In this document: positions 34,321 through 44,679 of the stretch, in pieces
Layout of the letters: each line of letters begins with the position of its first letter
Numbering within the stretch: the stretch's first letter is position 1
DNA from: Alicycliphilus sp. UBA6560
Lineage (GTDB): Bacteria; Pseudomonadota; Gammaproteobacteria; Burkholderiales; Burkholderiaceae_C
Reading direction: 5' to 3'
NCBI GenBank assembly: GCA_002434305.1
Contig: DJJU01000011.1
Location: 263,239-327,238, forward strand
Length of the DNA stretch: 64,000 nucleotides
Position numbers and translations under genes: made by a program
The notes under the pieces: generated by a model
Seen by the model: the letters and a program-made list of their open reading frames with translations, nothing else
What the model was told of the DNA's origin: nothing
The model's database searches: none

Positions 34321-35397
34321 TTATTTCCAGATGTTCCAGGGCGACAGCAGCCAGCCGCCCACGAGGATCAGCCACACCAGGGTGACCGGGATAAAGATCT
34401 TCCAGCCCAGGCGCATGATCTGGTCATAGCGAAAGCGCGGGAAGGTGGCGCGGATCCAGATGAAGCAGGACACGACCATGAAGGTCTTGATGCCCAGCCA
34501 GATCCAGCCCGGGATGAAGGCCAGGAAGGAGAACGGGGGAAGCCAGCCGCCCAGGAACATCAGCACCGCCAGGATGGACACCAGCCACATCGCGGCGTAT
34601 TCCGCCAGGAAGAAGATGGCAAAACCCATGCCCGAGTACTCGACCATGTGGCCGGCGACGATCTCGGCCTCGCCCTCCACCACGTCGAAGGGGTGGCGGT
34701 TCACCTCGGCCACGCCGGATACCAGGTAGACGATGAAGATGGGCAGCAGCGGCAGCCAGTTCCAGGACAGGAAGTTCAGTCCCATGGCGGCCATCGTCCC
34801 GCGCTCCTGCACGGCCACGATCTGGGTCAGGTTCATGCTGCCCGAGACCATGATCACCACCAGGAAGCAAAAGCCCATGGCGATCTCGTAGCTGACCATC
34901 TGGGCGGACGCGCGCAGCGCACCCAGGAAGGCGTACTTGGAGTTGGAAGCCCAGCCGGCGATGATCACGCCATACACCTCGATCGAGGCGATGGCGATCA
35001 CCAGCAGCAGGCCAGCGTTGATGTTGGCCAGCGCCATGTCCGGCCCGAAGGGGATGACCACCCACGCGGCCAGCGCCGGCATGATGGCCATGACCGGCCC
35101 CAGGTAGAACAGGCCCTTGGATGCGGCCGTGGGCTGGATCAGCTCCTTGGTCAGCAGCTTCAGCGCGTCGGCGATAGGCTGCAGCAGGCCGAAGGGACCC
35201 ACGCGGTTGGGGCCCATGCGCACCTGCATGAAGCCCAGGAACTTGCGCTCCCACAGCGTCAGGTAGGCCACGGCGCCCAGCAGGGGCAGCAGCACGGCAA
35301 CGATCTTGATCAGGTTCCACACGATGGGCCAGGCCACCGCGCTCCACCAGTCGGCGGCGACCAGATTCAGGCCGCCGTTGTACAGCGCGTCGATCAT
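34321..35397 (-). CDS. nuoH: NADH-quinone oxidoreductase subunit H
   Basis: A 358-residue membrane subunit at the quinone-binding junction of complex I, with eight helices. Family blocks are LWERKFLGFMQVRMGPNRVGPFGLLQPIADALKL (quinone entry and acidic loop), VYGVIIAGWASNSKYAFLGALRASAQM, SGVAEVNRHPFDVVEGEAEIVAG and SGMGFAIFFLAEYAAM. The ATG overlaps the nuoG stop (ATGA). Confidence 0.98.
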   Translation of the reverse strand: MIDALYNGGLNLVAADWWSAVAWPIVWNLIKIVAVLLPLLGAVAYLTLWERKFLGFMQVRMGPNRVGPFGLLQPIADALKLLTKELIQPTAASKGLFYLGPVMAIMPALAAWVVIPFGPDMALANINAGLLLVIAIASIEVYGVIIAGWASNSKYAFLGALRASAQMVSYEIAMGFCFLVVIMVSGSMNLTQIVAVQERGTMAAMGLNFLSWNWLPLLPIFIVYLVSGVAEVNRHPFDVVEGEAEIVAGHMVEYSGMGFAIFFLAEYAAMWLVSILAVLMFLGGWLPPFSFLAFIPGWIWLGIKTFMVVSCFIWIRATFPRFRYDQIMRLGWKIFIPVTLVWLILVGGWLLSPWNIWK

Positions 35398-37532
35398 GCG
35401 GCGACTCCTTCGCCACGCGCAGCGCGCGCATCGGCAGTCAGTTGCAGCGAGGGGGCGCGGCGCACCAGCCCGTCGAGCTGGTAGATGCTGGCGACCACGG
35501 GCTCGGAGCACTCGCCGCTGGTGCCAGCGGGCTGCACCTGCGTGTGGTTGCTCAGGCGCTCGGCCGGCAGATGCGTCATGGCACCGGCCGGCTGGCCGGT
35601 GGCGGCGGCCAGCACCTCCTGCGAGGTTTCGTAGTCGACGCCGGTGATGCCCATCAGGTTGGACAGCACGCGCAGCACCTTCCAGGCCGGGCGGGTCTCG
35701 CCCAGCGGGCGGGCCGCGGCATGGAAGCTCTGCACCCGCCCTTCGGCATTGACGAAAGTACCCGACGTTTCTGTAAACGGCGCGATCGGCAGCAGCACGT
35801 CGCTGAATTCCATGTTGGCCTTGAAGGGGCTCAGAGTCACGACCATGTCCACCTGGCCCAATTTGGCCGCAGCCTCGGCGCCCAGGGCGGAATCGTGCAC
35901 GGGCTCGGTCTGCAGCAGCAGCAGCGCCTTCAGGCCGCCCTGCAGCATGTGCGCGGCATTCAAGCCTTGCTGCTGCGGCTGCGCGCCGATGAACTGCGCG
36001 CCCACGGTGTTGGCCGCTTCCGTCAGGTAGCCGACGGCGGCGCCAGTCTGCTCGCCCAGCCACTGAGCCAGGGCCAGCAGCTGCGCCGCCTGCGCGTGGT
36101 GCGCGGCCCCGTTGCCCAGCAGGATGGCCTTGCGCTCGCCAGCCAGCAACGAGGCGGCGACGGCGCGGGCCTCGTCGCCCGCCTGGGCGCCGGCCACCGG
36201 AGCGGCGATACCTTTGTGCTCGGCGACGGCCGCAGCCACGGCGGCCAGCTGGCCGGCCCAGCCGGCGGCGGGCGCCAGCAGGGTCTGCAGCACCGGCATA
36301 GCCCAGTCGTATGCTACCGAATTAATAGCTGCCACCGCACATCCGGAGCGGGCTGCCTGGCGAATTCGCTGTGCAAAGAGCGGATGGTCCTTGCGCAGGT
36401 TGGAGCCCACCACCAGCACCGATTGCAGATTGCTCAGGGCGGCGATGGGCAGGCCCAGCCAGCGCACCCCGTCGGCCGGCGCGAACTCGGCATGGCGCAG
36501 GCGGTGGTCGATGTTGTCGCTGCCCAGGCCGCGCACGAGGCGGCCGGCCAGGTACAGCTCTTCGAGCGTGCTGTGCGGGCTGACCAGGGCGCCGATGGCC
36601 TGCGCGCCATGCTCTTTGGTCACGCACTGCAGGCCGTTGGCGACGTACTCCAGGGCCGTCTGCCAGTCCACTTCCTGCCACTGCCCTCCCTGCTTGAGCA
36701 TGGGACGGGTCAGGCGCTCCTCGCCGTTGAGGGCTTCATAGGAGAAGCGGTCGCGGTCGGCCAGCCAGCACTCGTTGACCTCTTCGTTCTCGAAGGGCAC
36801 GACGCGCATGACACGGTGGTTCTTGACCTGCACGATCAGGTTGGCGCCGGTCGAGTCATGCGGGCTGATCGACTTGCGGCGCGACAGCTCCCAGGTGCGG
36901 GCGCTGTAGCGGAAGGGCTTGCTGGTCAGGGCGCCGACCGGGCACAGGTCGATGACGTTGCCCGACAGCTCGGAGTCCACCGAGTCGCCGATGACCGTGG
37001 TGATCTCGGAGTGCTCGCCACGGTTGACCATGCCCAGCTCCATGACGCCGGCGATCTCCTGGCCGAAGCGCACGCAGCGGGTGCAGTGGATGCAGCGCGT
37101 CATCTCTTCCATGGAGATCAGCGGGCCCACGTCCTTGTGCGCCACCACGCGCTTTTCCTCGCCATAGCGCGAGCTGCTGGCACCGTAGCCTACGGCCAGA
37201 TCCTGCAGCTGGCACTCCCCACCCTGGTCGCAGATCGGGCAGTCCAGCGGGTGGTTGATGAGCAGAAACTCCATCACCGACTGCTGGGCCTTGATGGCCT
37301 TGTCGCTCTTGGTGTGCACCACCATGCCCTGCGTGACCGGCGTGGCACAGGCAGGCAGCGGCTTGGGCGCCTTTTCCACGTCCACCAGGCACATGCGGCA
37401 GTTGGCGGCGATGGAAAGCTTCTTGTGATAGCAAAAATGCGGGATGTAGGTGCCGGCCTTCTCGGCGGCATGCATGATCATGCAGCCTTCGCCGACCTCG
37501 ACCTTGCGCCCGTCCAGTTCGATTTCAACCAT
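35394..37532 (-). CDS. nuoG: NADH-quinone oxidoreductase subunit G
   Basis: The 712-residue iron-sulfur subunit of the NADH module. Cluster ligands are visible: [2Fe-2S] N1b in HFCYHKKLSIAANCRMC with a later cysteine in PACATP; N5 with its histidine ligand in LNHPLDCPICDQGGEC; N4 in CIHCTRCVRFGQ. The C-terminal molybdopterin-oxidoreductase-like half has no cofactor function. It is shorter than the 908-residue E. coli protein, as usual for betaproteobacteria. A short stretch (36305-36345, AINSVAYDW) resembles the palindromic repeat but is probably coincidental. It lies 14 bp after nuoF. Confidence 0.97.
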   Translation of the reverse strand: MVEIELDGRKVEVGEGCMIMHAAEKAGTYIPHFCYHKKLSIAANCRMCLVDVEKAPKPLPACATPVTQGMVVHTKSDKAIKAQQSVMEFLLINHPLDCPICDQGGECQLQDLAVGYGASSSRYGEEKRVVAHKDVGPLISMEEMTRCIHCTRCVRFGQEIAGVMELGMVNRGEHSEITTVIGDSVDSELSGNVIDLCPVGALTSKPFRYSARTWELSRRKSISPHDSTGANLIVQVKNHRVMRVVPFENEEVNECWLADRDRFSYEALNGEERLTRPMLKQGGQWQEVDWQTALEYVANGLQCVTKEHGAQAIGALVSPHSTLEELYLAGRLVRGLGSDNIDHRLRHAEFAPADGVRWLGLPIAALSNLQSVLVVGSNLRKDHPLFAQRIRQAARSGCAVAAINSVAYDWAMPVLQTLLAPAAGWAGQLAAVAAAVAEHKGIAAPVAGAQAGDEARAVAASLLAGERKAILLGNGAAHHAQAAQLLALAQWLGEQTGAAVGYLTEAANTVGAQFIGAQPQQQGLNAAHMLQGGLKALLLLQTEPVHDSALGAEAAAKLGQVDMVVTLSPFKANMEFSDVLLPIAPFTETSGTFVNAEGRVQSFHAAARPLGETRPAWKVLRVLSNLMGITGVDYETSQEVLAAATGQPAGAMTHLPAERLSNHTQVQPAGTSGECSEPVVASIYQLDGLVRRAPSLQLTADARAARGEGVAA

Positions 37533-37546
37533 ATGTGTACTCGCGG

Positions 37547-38904
<1,358 letters not shown>

Positions 38905-38908
<4 letters not shown>

Positions 38909-39396
38909 GCCCGGCCCTCCGCGGCCCGCAGGCCGTCCACCAGCTGGTCCAGCTTGTCGTCTTCCATGAAGCTGCACATGTTGCGGTCGTTGACCAGCAT
39001 CACCGGCGCATCGGCGCAGGCGCCCAGGCACTCGCACTGCTGCAGCGTGAACATGCCATCGGGAGTGGTCTCGCCCATCTTGATGCCCAGCTTGGCCTCC
39101 AGATGGTGCAGCGCCTCCTGGCCGCGGCGCAGCTGGCACGGCAGATTGGTGCACACGGCCAGCTTGTACTTGCCGACGGGCTGCTGGTTGTACATGTTGT
39201 AGAACGTGGTGACTTCGCGCACCGCGATCTCGGGCATGCCCAGGTACTCGGCAATCTCGGCCTCGGCCGCCTGGGTGATATGGCCCTGCTCCTGCTGCAC
39301 GATGGCCAGGCAGGCCATGACGGCGGACTGCTTCTGCTCGGGCGGGTACTTCGCCACCTCGCGGGCAAAGCGCTCTTGGGTCGCTTGCGTGATCAT
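38905..39396 (-). CDS. nuoE: NADH-quinone oxidoreductase subunit E
   Basis: A 163-residue thioredoxin-like [2Fe-2S] protein of the NADH module, carrying cluster N1a. Ligands are visible as CTNLPCQLRRG and QQCECLGACADAP. TFYNMYNQQPVGKYKLAVCT is a strong family block. It overlaps nuoF and nuoD by 4 bp on each side, indicating tight translational coupling. Confidence 0.97.
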
Positions 39397-40646
39397 CGGT
39401 CAATCTCTCCGAACACGATATCCAGGGTGCCGATGATGGCCACGGCATCGGCGATCATGTGCCCGCGGGTCATTTCGTCCAGCGCCGCCAAGTGTGCGAA
39501 GCCGGGGGCACGGATCTTCAGGCGGTAGGGCTTGTTGGCGCCATCGCTCACCATGTAGATGCCGAACTCGCCCTTTGGGTGCTCCACGGCGGCATAGGCC
39601 TCGCCCTCGGGCACGCGGAAGCCCTCCGAGAAGAGCTTGAAGTGGTGGATCAGGTCCTCCATGCCGCTCTTCATGCGCTCGCGCGGCGGCGGAGCGATCT
39701 TGTGGTTGTCCACGATGACCGGGCCGGGGTTGGCACGCAGCCAGTCCACGCACTGCTTGATGATGCGGTTGGACTGGCGCATCTCGGCCACGCGCACCAG
39801 GTAGCGGTCATAGCTGTCGCCGGTCACGCCCACGGGCACGTCGAAATCCATGCGGTCATAGACCTCGTAGGGCTGCTTCTTGCGCAGGTCCCAGGCGATG
39901 CCGGAGCCGCGCAGCATGGGGCCGGTCATGCCCAGGCTCAGCGCGCGCTCGGGCGCCACCACGCCGATGCCCACGGTGCGCTGCTTCCAGATGCGGTTGT
40001 CGGTCAGCAGCGTTTCGTATTCGTCCACGCACTTGGGGAAGCGCTGTGTGAAATCGTCGATGAAGTCCAGCAGCGAGCCCTGGCGGTTGCGGTTGCGCTC
40101 CTCGATGGCGCGCGCGTTGCGCACCTTGCTGGCCTGGTACTGCGGCATGCTGTCCGGCAGGTCGCGGTACACACCACCCGGACGGAAGTAGGCAGCGTGC
40201 ATGCGCGCGCCCGACACCGCCTCATACATGTCGAACAGGTCTTCGCGTTCGCGGAAGGTGTAGATCAGGATGGTCGAGCTGCCGCAGTCGTTGCCGTGCG
40301 AGCCCAGCCACATCAGGTGGTTCAGCAGCCGGGTGATCTCGGCGAACATCACGCGGATGTATTGCGCGCGCAGCGGCACCTCGATACCCAGCAGTTTCTC
40401 GATCGCCAGGCAGTAGGCGTGCTCGTTGCTCATCATGGACACGTAGTCGAGACGGTCCATGTAGGGCAGCGACTGGATGTAGGTCTTGTGCTCGGCGAGC
40501 TTCTCGGTCGCGCGGTGCAGCAGGCCGATGTGCGGGTCGGCGCGCTGCACCACCTCGCCGTCGAGTTCGAGCACCAGGCGCAGCACACCGTGCGCTGCCG
40601 GGTGCTGCGGACCGAAGTTCAGGGAGTAGTTCTTGATTTCAGCCAT
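39393..40646 (-). CDS. nuoD: NADH-quinone oxidoreductase subunit D
   Basis: The 417-residue 49-kDa-type subunit of the quinone module. It begins MAEIKNYSLNFGPQHPAAHG, with the quinone-pocket residues in GPQHPAAHGVLRLVLELDGE and HIGLLHRATEKLAEHKTY. The C-terminal end is the family-typical HMIADAVAIIGTLDIVFGEIDR. NuoC and NuoD are separate here, not fused as in E. coli. It lies 28 bp after nuoC. Confidence 0.98.
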   Translation of the reverse strand: MAEIKNYSLNFGPQHPAAHGVLRLVLELDGEVVQRADPHIGLLHRATEKLAEHKTYIQSLPYMDRLDYVSMMSNEHAYCLAIEKLLGIEVPLRAQYIRVMFAEITRLLNHLMWLGSHGNDCGSSTILIYTFREREDLFDMYEAVSGARMHAAYFRPGGVYRDLPDSMPQYQASKVRNARAIEERNRNRQGSLLDFIDDFTQRFPKCVDEYETLLTDNRIWKQRTVGIGVVAPERALSLGMTGPMLRGSGIAWDLRKKQPYEVYDRMDFDVPVGVTGDSYDRYLVRVAEMRQSNRIIKQCVDWLRANPGPVIVDNHKIAPPPRERMKSGMEDLIHHFKLFSEGFRVPEGEAYAAVEHPKGEFGIYMVSDGANKPYRLKIRAPGFAHLAALDEMTRGHMIADAVAIIGTLDIVFGEIDR

Positions 40647-40674
40647 GGATGATTCACCTGGGCGCGGCAGCGCT

Positions 40675-41295
40675 TCAGTGCAGGCCTCCGTAGTTTTCCT
40701 CGCGGATGATGCGGGGCGTGACTTCGCGCGGCTCGATGGTCACCGGCTCGTAGACCACGCGGCGCAATTCGGGGTCGTAGCGCATCTCGACGTGGCCCGA
40801 CAGCGGGAAGTCCTTGCGGAAGGGGTGGCCGATGAAGCCATAGTCGGTCAGGATGCGGCGCAGGTCGGCGTGGCCGTCGAAGACGATGCCGAACAGGTCG
40901 AAGGCCTCGCGCTCAAACCAGTTGGCCGAGTTCCACAGGTCGTTGACCGACGGCACGACGGGAAAGTCATCGTCCGGGCAGAAGACCTTGACGCGCACGC
41001 GCTGGTTCAGCGACACCGACAGCAGGTGCACCACCACCGCGTAGCGCGCGCCCTCGACGCCAACGTCTCGGTAGGTGGAGTAATCCACGCCGCACAGGTC
41101 GATGAGCTGCTCGAAGCGGCAGCCGGGCGCGTCGCGCAGAATCTGCATGGCACCAAGATAGTCGGCGGCGGAAACCACCACCGTCAGCTCGTCCAGCGCC
41201 AGGGTGATGGCACGTGCCTTGGCGCCCAGGGCAGAGGCGACAGCGTCGCGCAGGGCTTCGGGCGCAACGGCGGTGGCGGAAGCGATATCTATCAT
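40675..41295 (-). CDS. nuoC: NADH-quinone oxidoreductase subunit C
   Basis: A 206-residue (30-kDa-type) subunit of the connecting arm. Family blocks are FEQLIDLCGVDY, FEREAFDLFGIVFDGHADLRRILTDYGFIGHPFRKDFP and the end VTPRIIREENYGGLH. The ATG at MIDIASATAV is preferred; an upstream ATG would add eight residues. It lies 10 bp after nuoB. Confidence 0.97.
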   Translation of the reverse strand: MIDIASATAVAPEALRDAVASALGAKARAITLALDELTVVVSAADYLGAMQILRDAPGCRFEQLIDLCGVDYSTYRDVGVEGARYAVVVHLLSVSLNQRVRVKVFCPDDDFPVVPSVNDLWNSANWFEREAFDLFGIVFDGHADLRRILTDYGFIGHPFRKDFPLSGHVEMRYDPELRRVVYEPVTIEPREVTPRIIREENYGGLH

Positions 41296-41305
41296 CGAAT
41301 GCCTT

Positions 41306-41785
41306 TCACGCACGCGCAATGGTGTTGGTGCGGCGGATCTTCTGCTGCAGCTGGATGATCCCGTAGATCAGCGCCTCGGCCGTGGGCGGGCAGCCCGGCA
41401 CGTAGACGTCCACCGGCACGATGCGGTCGCAGCCGCGCACTACCGAGTAGCTGTAGTGGTAGTAGCCGCCGCCGTTGGCGCACGAACCCATGGAGATGAC
41501 CCAGCGCGGCTCGGCCATCTGGTCGTAGACCTTGCGCAGGGCCGGGGCCATCTTGTTGCACAGCGTGCCGGCCACGATCATCAGGTCGGACTGGCGCGGG
41601 CTGGCACGGAACACCTCGGCGCCGAAGCGACCCAGGTCGTAGCGCGCGGCCGCCGCGTGCATCATCTCGACGGCGCAGCAGGCGAGGCCAAAGGTCATGG
41701 GCCACAGCGACCCGGTCTTGGCCCAATTCACCACCGAGTCGTAGCTCGTGGTGATGAAGCCTTCCTTCATCACACCTTCAATCAT
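41306..41785 (-). CDS. nuoB: NADH-quinone oxidoreductase subunit B
   Basis: A 159-residue subunit that holds the terminal [4Fe-4S] cluster N2 beside the quinone. The ligands are visible: the tandem cysteines in FGLACCAVEMMH, then SCANGGGYYHYSYSVVRGCDR and YVPGCPPTAE. It is fully consistent in length and sequence. Confidence 0.98.
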   Translation of the reverse strand: MIEGVMKEGFITTSYDSVVNWAKTGSLWPMTFGLACCAVEMMHAAAARYDLGRFGAEVFRASPRQSDLMIVAGTLCNKMAPALRKVYDQMAEPRWVISMGSCANGGGYYHYSYSVVRGCDRIVPVDVYVPGCPPTAEALIYGIIQLQQKIRRTNTIARA

Positions 41786-41816
41786 CGTGTCATTCCTTCT
41801 AGCGGCTCTGCGGCGC

Positions 41817-42176
41817 TCATTCCCAGTTCAGCGCACCCTTTTTCCACTCGTAGGCGAAACCCACGACCAGGATGGCCAGGAAGATCAGCACGGCAACGAA
41901 GCCGGTCATTCCCACCTGCTGCAGGCTCACCGCCCAGGGAAACAGGAAGGCGATCTCCAGATCGAACAGGATGAACAGGATGGCCACGAGGTAGTAGCGC
42001 ACGTCGAACTTCATGCGCGCGTCCTCGAAGGCCTCGAAGCCGCATTCGTAAGGGGAGTTCTTGGCCGGATCGGGCCGGTTCGGGCCCAGTACGTAGCCCA
42101 GCAGCAGGGGTACAACCCCAATGGCAGCCCCCACCAGAATGAACAGGAGGACTGGGAGGTACTGATCGAGATTCAT
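41817..42176 (-). CDS. nuoA: NADH-quinone oxidoreductase subunit A
   Basis: A 119-residue membrane subunit with three helices. Family blocks are YECGFEAFEDARMKFDVRYYLVAILFILFDLEIAFLFPWA. It is the first nuo gene, about 76 bp after the tRNA-Leu end. The gap contains a 15-bp palindrome next to the tRNA. The gene probably shares a transcript with tpiA-secG-tRNA. Confidence 0.97.
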   Translation of the reverse strand: MNLDQYLPVLLFILVGAAIGVVPLLLGYVLGPNRPDPAKNSPYECGFEAFEDARMKFDVRYYLVAILFILFDLEIAFLFPWAVSLQQVGMTGFVAVLIFLAILVVGFAYEWKKGALNWE

Positions 42177-42232
42177 GTGGAGACCTGCTCACCGTTGAAA
42201 AGCCGCCCTGCCCGTATCGCCATGCGACCCGG

Positions 42233-42247
42233 ATAAGGCGGCCTTAT
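42233..42247. repeat. 15-bp palindrome between tRNA-Leu and nuoA
   Basis: ATAAGGC-g-GCCTTAT, perfect on both arms, lying 5 bp downstream of the tRNA 3' end and 56 bp before nuoA. It is not followed by a T tract on the nuo strand, so it is not an ordinary terminator. It could be an RNA processing signal or an operator. Confidence 0.5.
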
Positions 42248-42252
42248 GTGAT

Positions 42253-42337
42253 TGGTGCCGTCGGCGAGACTCGAACTCGCACAGCTTTCGCCACTACCCC
42301 CTCAAGATAGCGTGTCTACCAATTCCACCACGACGGC
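42253..42337 (-). tRNA. tRNA-Leu (GAG anticodon)
   Basis: An 85-nt class II tRNA with encoded CCA. The acceptor arms GCCGTCG/CGACGGC pair perfectly, the anticodon loop is CTTGAGG (anticodon GAG, reading CUC/CUU), the variable arm is long (TGGCGAAAGCTG region), and the T arm has GTTCGAGTC. Its position between secG and nuoA is the usual betaproteobacterial arrangement, so it is likely processed out of the tpiA-secG-nuo transcript or expressed from a promoter in the gap. Confidence 0.96.
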
Positions 42338-42405
42338 TGTCTTGTTGTTTTGCGCATCCTCAAAGCACGGACCGATGGCCGGCACGGCTTTCCAGACAGA
42401 CAGCG

Positions 42406-42462
42406 ATTCTAACCCGGAAAAACCCTGTGACAGATCGGGCGGCGGATTATTTGCGCCGCCCT
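42406..42462 (-). promoter_or_regulatory. Possible promoter and hairpin between secG and tRNA-Leu
   Basis: On the minus strand, after secG, a perfect 8-bp stem (GGGCGGCG with CGCCGCCC, 42438-42462) is followed by TAGAAT (42411-42406), about 68 nt before the tRNA start. The hairpin has no adjacent T tract. It could mark partial termination after secG and re-initiation for the tRNA and nuo genes. Confidence 0.3.
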
Positions 42463-42470
42463 GCCCAGCC

Positions 42471-42863
42471 TTACTTGGTCGGGATCTGCGCCGCGCCGGA
42501 GGCCGGCTCGGCAGCGGGTGCGGGCACCTCGGCCGATGCGGCCGGCTCGGCGGCGGGCGCCGGGGCGCTGCTGGCCGGCACCGCGGCCGCCGGGCCTTCC
42601 AGCACGCTGCCCACGCTGGGCGTGCGCTGGTTGCCCAGGTAGGCCAGGGCCAGGGTGGCCACGAAGAACACGGTGGCCAGCACGGCCGTGGTGCGCGACA
42701 GGAAGTTGGCGCTGCCGCTGGCGCCGAACAGGCTGCCCGAGCCGCCGCTGCCAAAAGCCGCACCCATGTCGGCACCCTTGCCATGCTGGATGAGGATCAA
42801 ACCGATCATGGCCAGGGCGGTCAGTATCTGCACCGCCAGGATGATGTTCACAAAGGCATTCAT
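42471..42863 (-). CDS. secG: Preprotein translocase subunit SecG
   Basis: SecG is the small subunit of the SecYEG channel. The 130-residue protein has two membrane helices (FVNIILAVQILTALAMIGLILIQ and TTAVLATVFFVATLALAYLG) joined by the conserved glycine-rich loop HGKGADMGAAFGSGGSGSLFGASGS. The C-terminal 45 residues form an alanine/proline/glutamate tail (AAEPAASAEVPAPAAEP) common in this lineage. It follows tpiA, with a palindromic element in the gap. Confidence 0.96.
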   Translation of the reverse strand: MNAFVNIILAVQILTALAMIGLILIQHGKGADMGAAFGSGGSGSLFGASGSANFLSRTTAVLATVFFVATLALAYLGNQRTPSVGSVLEGPAAAVPASSAPAPAAEPAASAEVPAPAAEPASGAAQIPTK

Positions 42864-42879
42864 ACGCGTTTAACTCCTG

Positions 42880-42920
42880 ATTTGATAGCTACTCACGCTT
42901 GCGTGGCGCGGGCTGCAGCA
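42880..42920. repeat. Dispersed palindromic element, copy E (tpiA-secG)
   Basis: Sequence TTTGATAGCTACTCACGCTTGCG matches the family left end with a short CACGC-tt-GCGTG hairpin. It overlaps the last codons of tpiA: the TGA stop (42893-42895) is read from the element itself. Confidence 0.65.
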
Positions 42921-43657
42921 ATAATTTGCAAGAAATCCTGGGCCTTGAGCGAGGCCCCGCCCACCAGCCCGCCGTCGATGTCGGCCTGGGCCAGCAGTTC
43001 GGCGGCGTTGGCCGCGTTCATGCTGCCGCCGTACAGCAGCGGCACGCGATCGGCCTGCCCGGTGGCGGCGGCCAGCTGGGCGCGCAGCACGGCGTGCACC
43101 TCCTGCGCCTGCTGGGGCGTGGCCGTGCGGCCGGTGCCTATGGCCCAGACGGGCTCGTAGGCGACGACGATCTCGCTGATGCAATGACCGTTCGTATGGA
43201 CCACGGCGGCCAGCTGGCGGCGCACCACGTCCATGGTCTGGCCGGCCTCGCGCTCGGCCAGCGTCTCGCCCACGCAGACGATGGGCGTGATGCCGGCAGC
43301 CAGTGCCTTCTGCGCCTTGGCCGCAACGGCGGCATCGCTCTCGCCGTGGTACTGGCGCCGCTCGGAGTGTCCGACCAGCACGTAGCGCGTGCCGAACTCG
43401 CGCAGCATGGTGGCCGAGGCCTCGCCCGTATAGGCGCCGCCGTCGTGCTGCGACACGTCCTGCGCGGCCAACTGGATGGCGGAGCCCGCCACCAGCGACT
43501 GCACCTGCGCCAGGTAGGGCGCGGGCACGGCCACGGCTACGGTGCAAGCGCCCTGCTGGCCTTCCAGTCCGGCGCGCAGCGCGCCCAGCAGGGCCTCGTT
43601 GGCGGCCAGGCTGCCGTTCATCTTCCAGTTGCCGGCGATGAGTTTGGTTCTGGCCAT
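42893..43657 (-). CDS. tpiA: Triosephosphate isomerase
   Basis: This glycolytic enzyme interconverts DHAP and glyceraldehyde 3-phosphate. The 254-residue TIM barrel has the catalytic lysine in AGNWKMNGS, the histidine in LVGHSERRQY and the glutamate in VAYEPVWAIGTG, then the phosphate loop LLYGGSMNAANAAELL and IDGGLVGGASL. The ATG overlaps the stop of qor by one base. Its last codons (RATQA and the stop) fall in a palindromic repeat. Confidence 0.98.
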   Translation of the reverse strand: MARTKLIAGNWKMNGSLAANEALLGALRAGLEGQQGACTVAVAVPAPYLAQVQSLVAGSAIQLAAQDVSQHDGGAYTGEASATMLREFGTRYVLVGHSERRQYHGESDAAVAAKAQKALAAGITPIVCVGETLAEREAGQTMDVVRRQLAAVVHTNGHCISEIVVAYEPVWAIGTGRTATPQQAQEVHAVLRAQLAAATGQADRVPLLYGGSMNAANAAELLAQADIDGGLVGGASLKAQDFLQIIAAARATQA

Positions 43658-44664
43658 CACGCGCTCCAGGTCAGGACGATCTTGCCCACGTGCTGGTTGG
43701 ATTCCATCAGCGTGTGGGCCTGCGCCGCGTCGGCGGCGGCAAAGGTGCTGTGGATCACCGGGCGGATGGTGCCCGCCGCCAGCAGCGGCCAGACCTGCTC
43801 GCGCAGGGCCTGCGCGATGGCGGCCTTGAAGGCCACCGGGCGCGGGCGCAGCGTGGAGCCGGTGACGGTGAGGCGCTTGCGCAGCACCGCGCCGGCGTCG
43901 ATCTGCGCCTGGACGCCGCCCTGCACGGCGATGATGACGATGCGCCCGTCCTCGGCCAGGCAGCTGAGTTCGCGCGCCACGTAGTCGCCCGCCACCATGT
44001 CCAGCACCACGTCGACGCCGCGGCCTTCGGTGATGCGCAGCACCTCGGCGGCGAAGTCGTGCGTGCGGTAGTTGATGGCGTGGTGCGCGCCCAGCCCCAG
44101 GCAGGCGGCGCACTTGTCGTCGGAGCCGGCGGTGACGATCACCGTGGCGCCGCGGGCGCGCGCAAGCTGGATGGCCGTGACGCCGATGCCGCTGGAGCCA
44201 CCCTGCACCAGCAGCACCTCGCCCGACTGCAAGCGGGCGCGGTCGAAGACGTTGCTCCAGACGGTGAAAAAGGTTTCGGGCAGCGAGGCGGCCTCGACGT
44301 CGGACAGTCCGGCCGGCACCGGCAGGCACTGCCCGACGGGCGCCACGCACCACTGCGCGTAGCCGCCGCCCGCCACCAGGGCGCAGACGCGGTCGCCCAC
44401 GCGGATGCCCGCACGCTCCATGGCGGCCTCGTCGCCGGACTCGACCACGCCCGCGACCTCCAGGCCTGGCAGATCGGATACGCCGGGCGGGGGCGCATAG
44501 TGGCCCTTGCGCTGCAGCACGTCGGGGCGGTTCACACCGCTGGCGGCCACGCGGATCAGCAACTCGCCGCTGCCGGCCTGCGGGCGCGGACGCTGCGCCA
44601 GGCGCAGTCCTTCAGGCGCGCCAAAGGCCGTGATTTCCACGGCCTGCATGGTGGTTTCGTTCAT
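43657..44664 (-). CDS. qor: NADPH:quinone oxidoreductase family protein (zeta-crystallin/MDR type)
   Basis: A zinc-free medium-chain dehydrogenase/reductase of about 335 residues. The N-terminal catalytic domain has AASGVNRPDVLQRKGHYAPPPGVSDLPGLEVAG, typical of the PIG3/QOR group. The cofactor domain has VLLVQGGSSGIGVTAIQLAR and VTAGSDDKCAACLGLGAHHAINY. QOR enzymes reduce quinones or enals with NADPH; the natural substrate is unknown here. The start MNETTMQAV was preferred over an ATG five codons upstream that lies at the edge of a repeat. It is upstream of tpiA in the same transcript. Confidence 0.9.
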   Translation of the reverse strand: MNETTMQAVEITAFGAPEGLRLAQRPRPQAGSGELLIRVAASGVNRPDVLQRKGHYAPPPGVSDLPGLEVAGVVESGDEAAMERAGIRVGDRVCALVAGGGYAQWCVAPVGQCLPVPAGLSDVEAASLPETFFTVWSNVFDRARLQSGEVLLVQGGSSGIGVTAIQLARARGATVIVTAGSDDKCAACLGLGAHHAINYRTHDFAAEVLRITEGRGVDVVLDMVAGDYVARELSCLAEDGRIVIIAVQGGVQAQIDAGAVLRKRLTVTGSTLRPRPVAFKAAIAQALREQVWPLLAAGTIRPVIHSTFAAADAAQAHTLMESNQHVGKIVLTWSA

Positions 44665-44679
44665 CGCAAAAATTGGCAT

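Noticed and set aside
36305..36345. A possible further repeat copy in nuoG (AATTAATAGCTGCCACCGC)
   Set aside because: It resembles the left end of the family but encodes AINSVAYDW, which aligns with conserved nuoG residues, so the similarity is probably chance.
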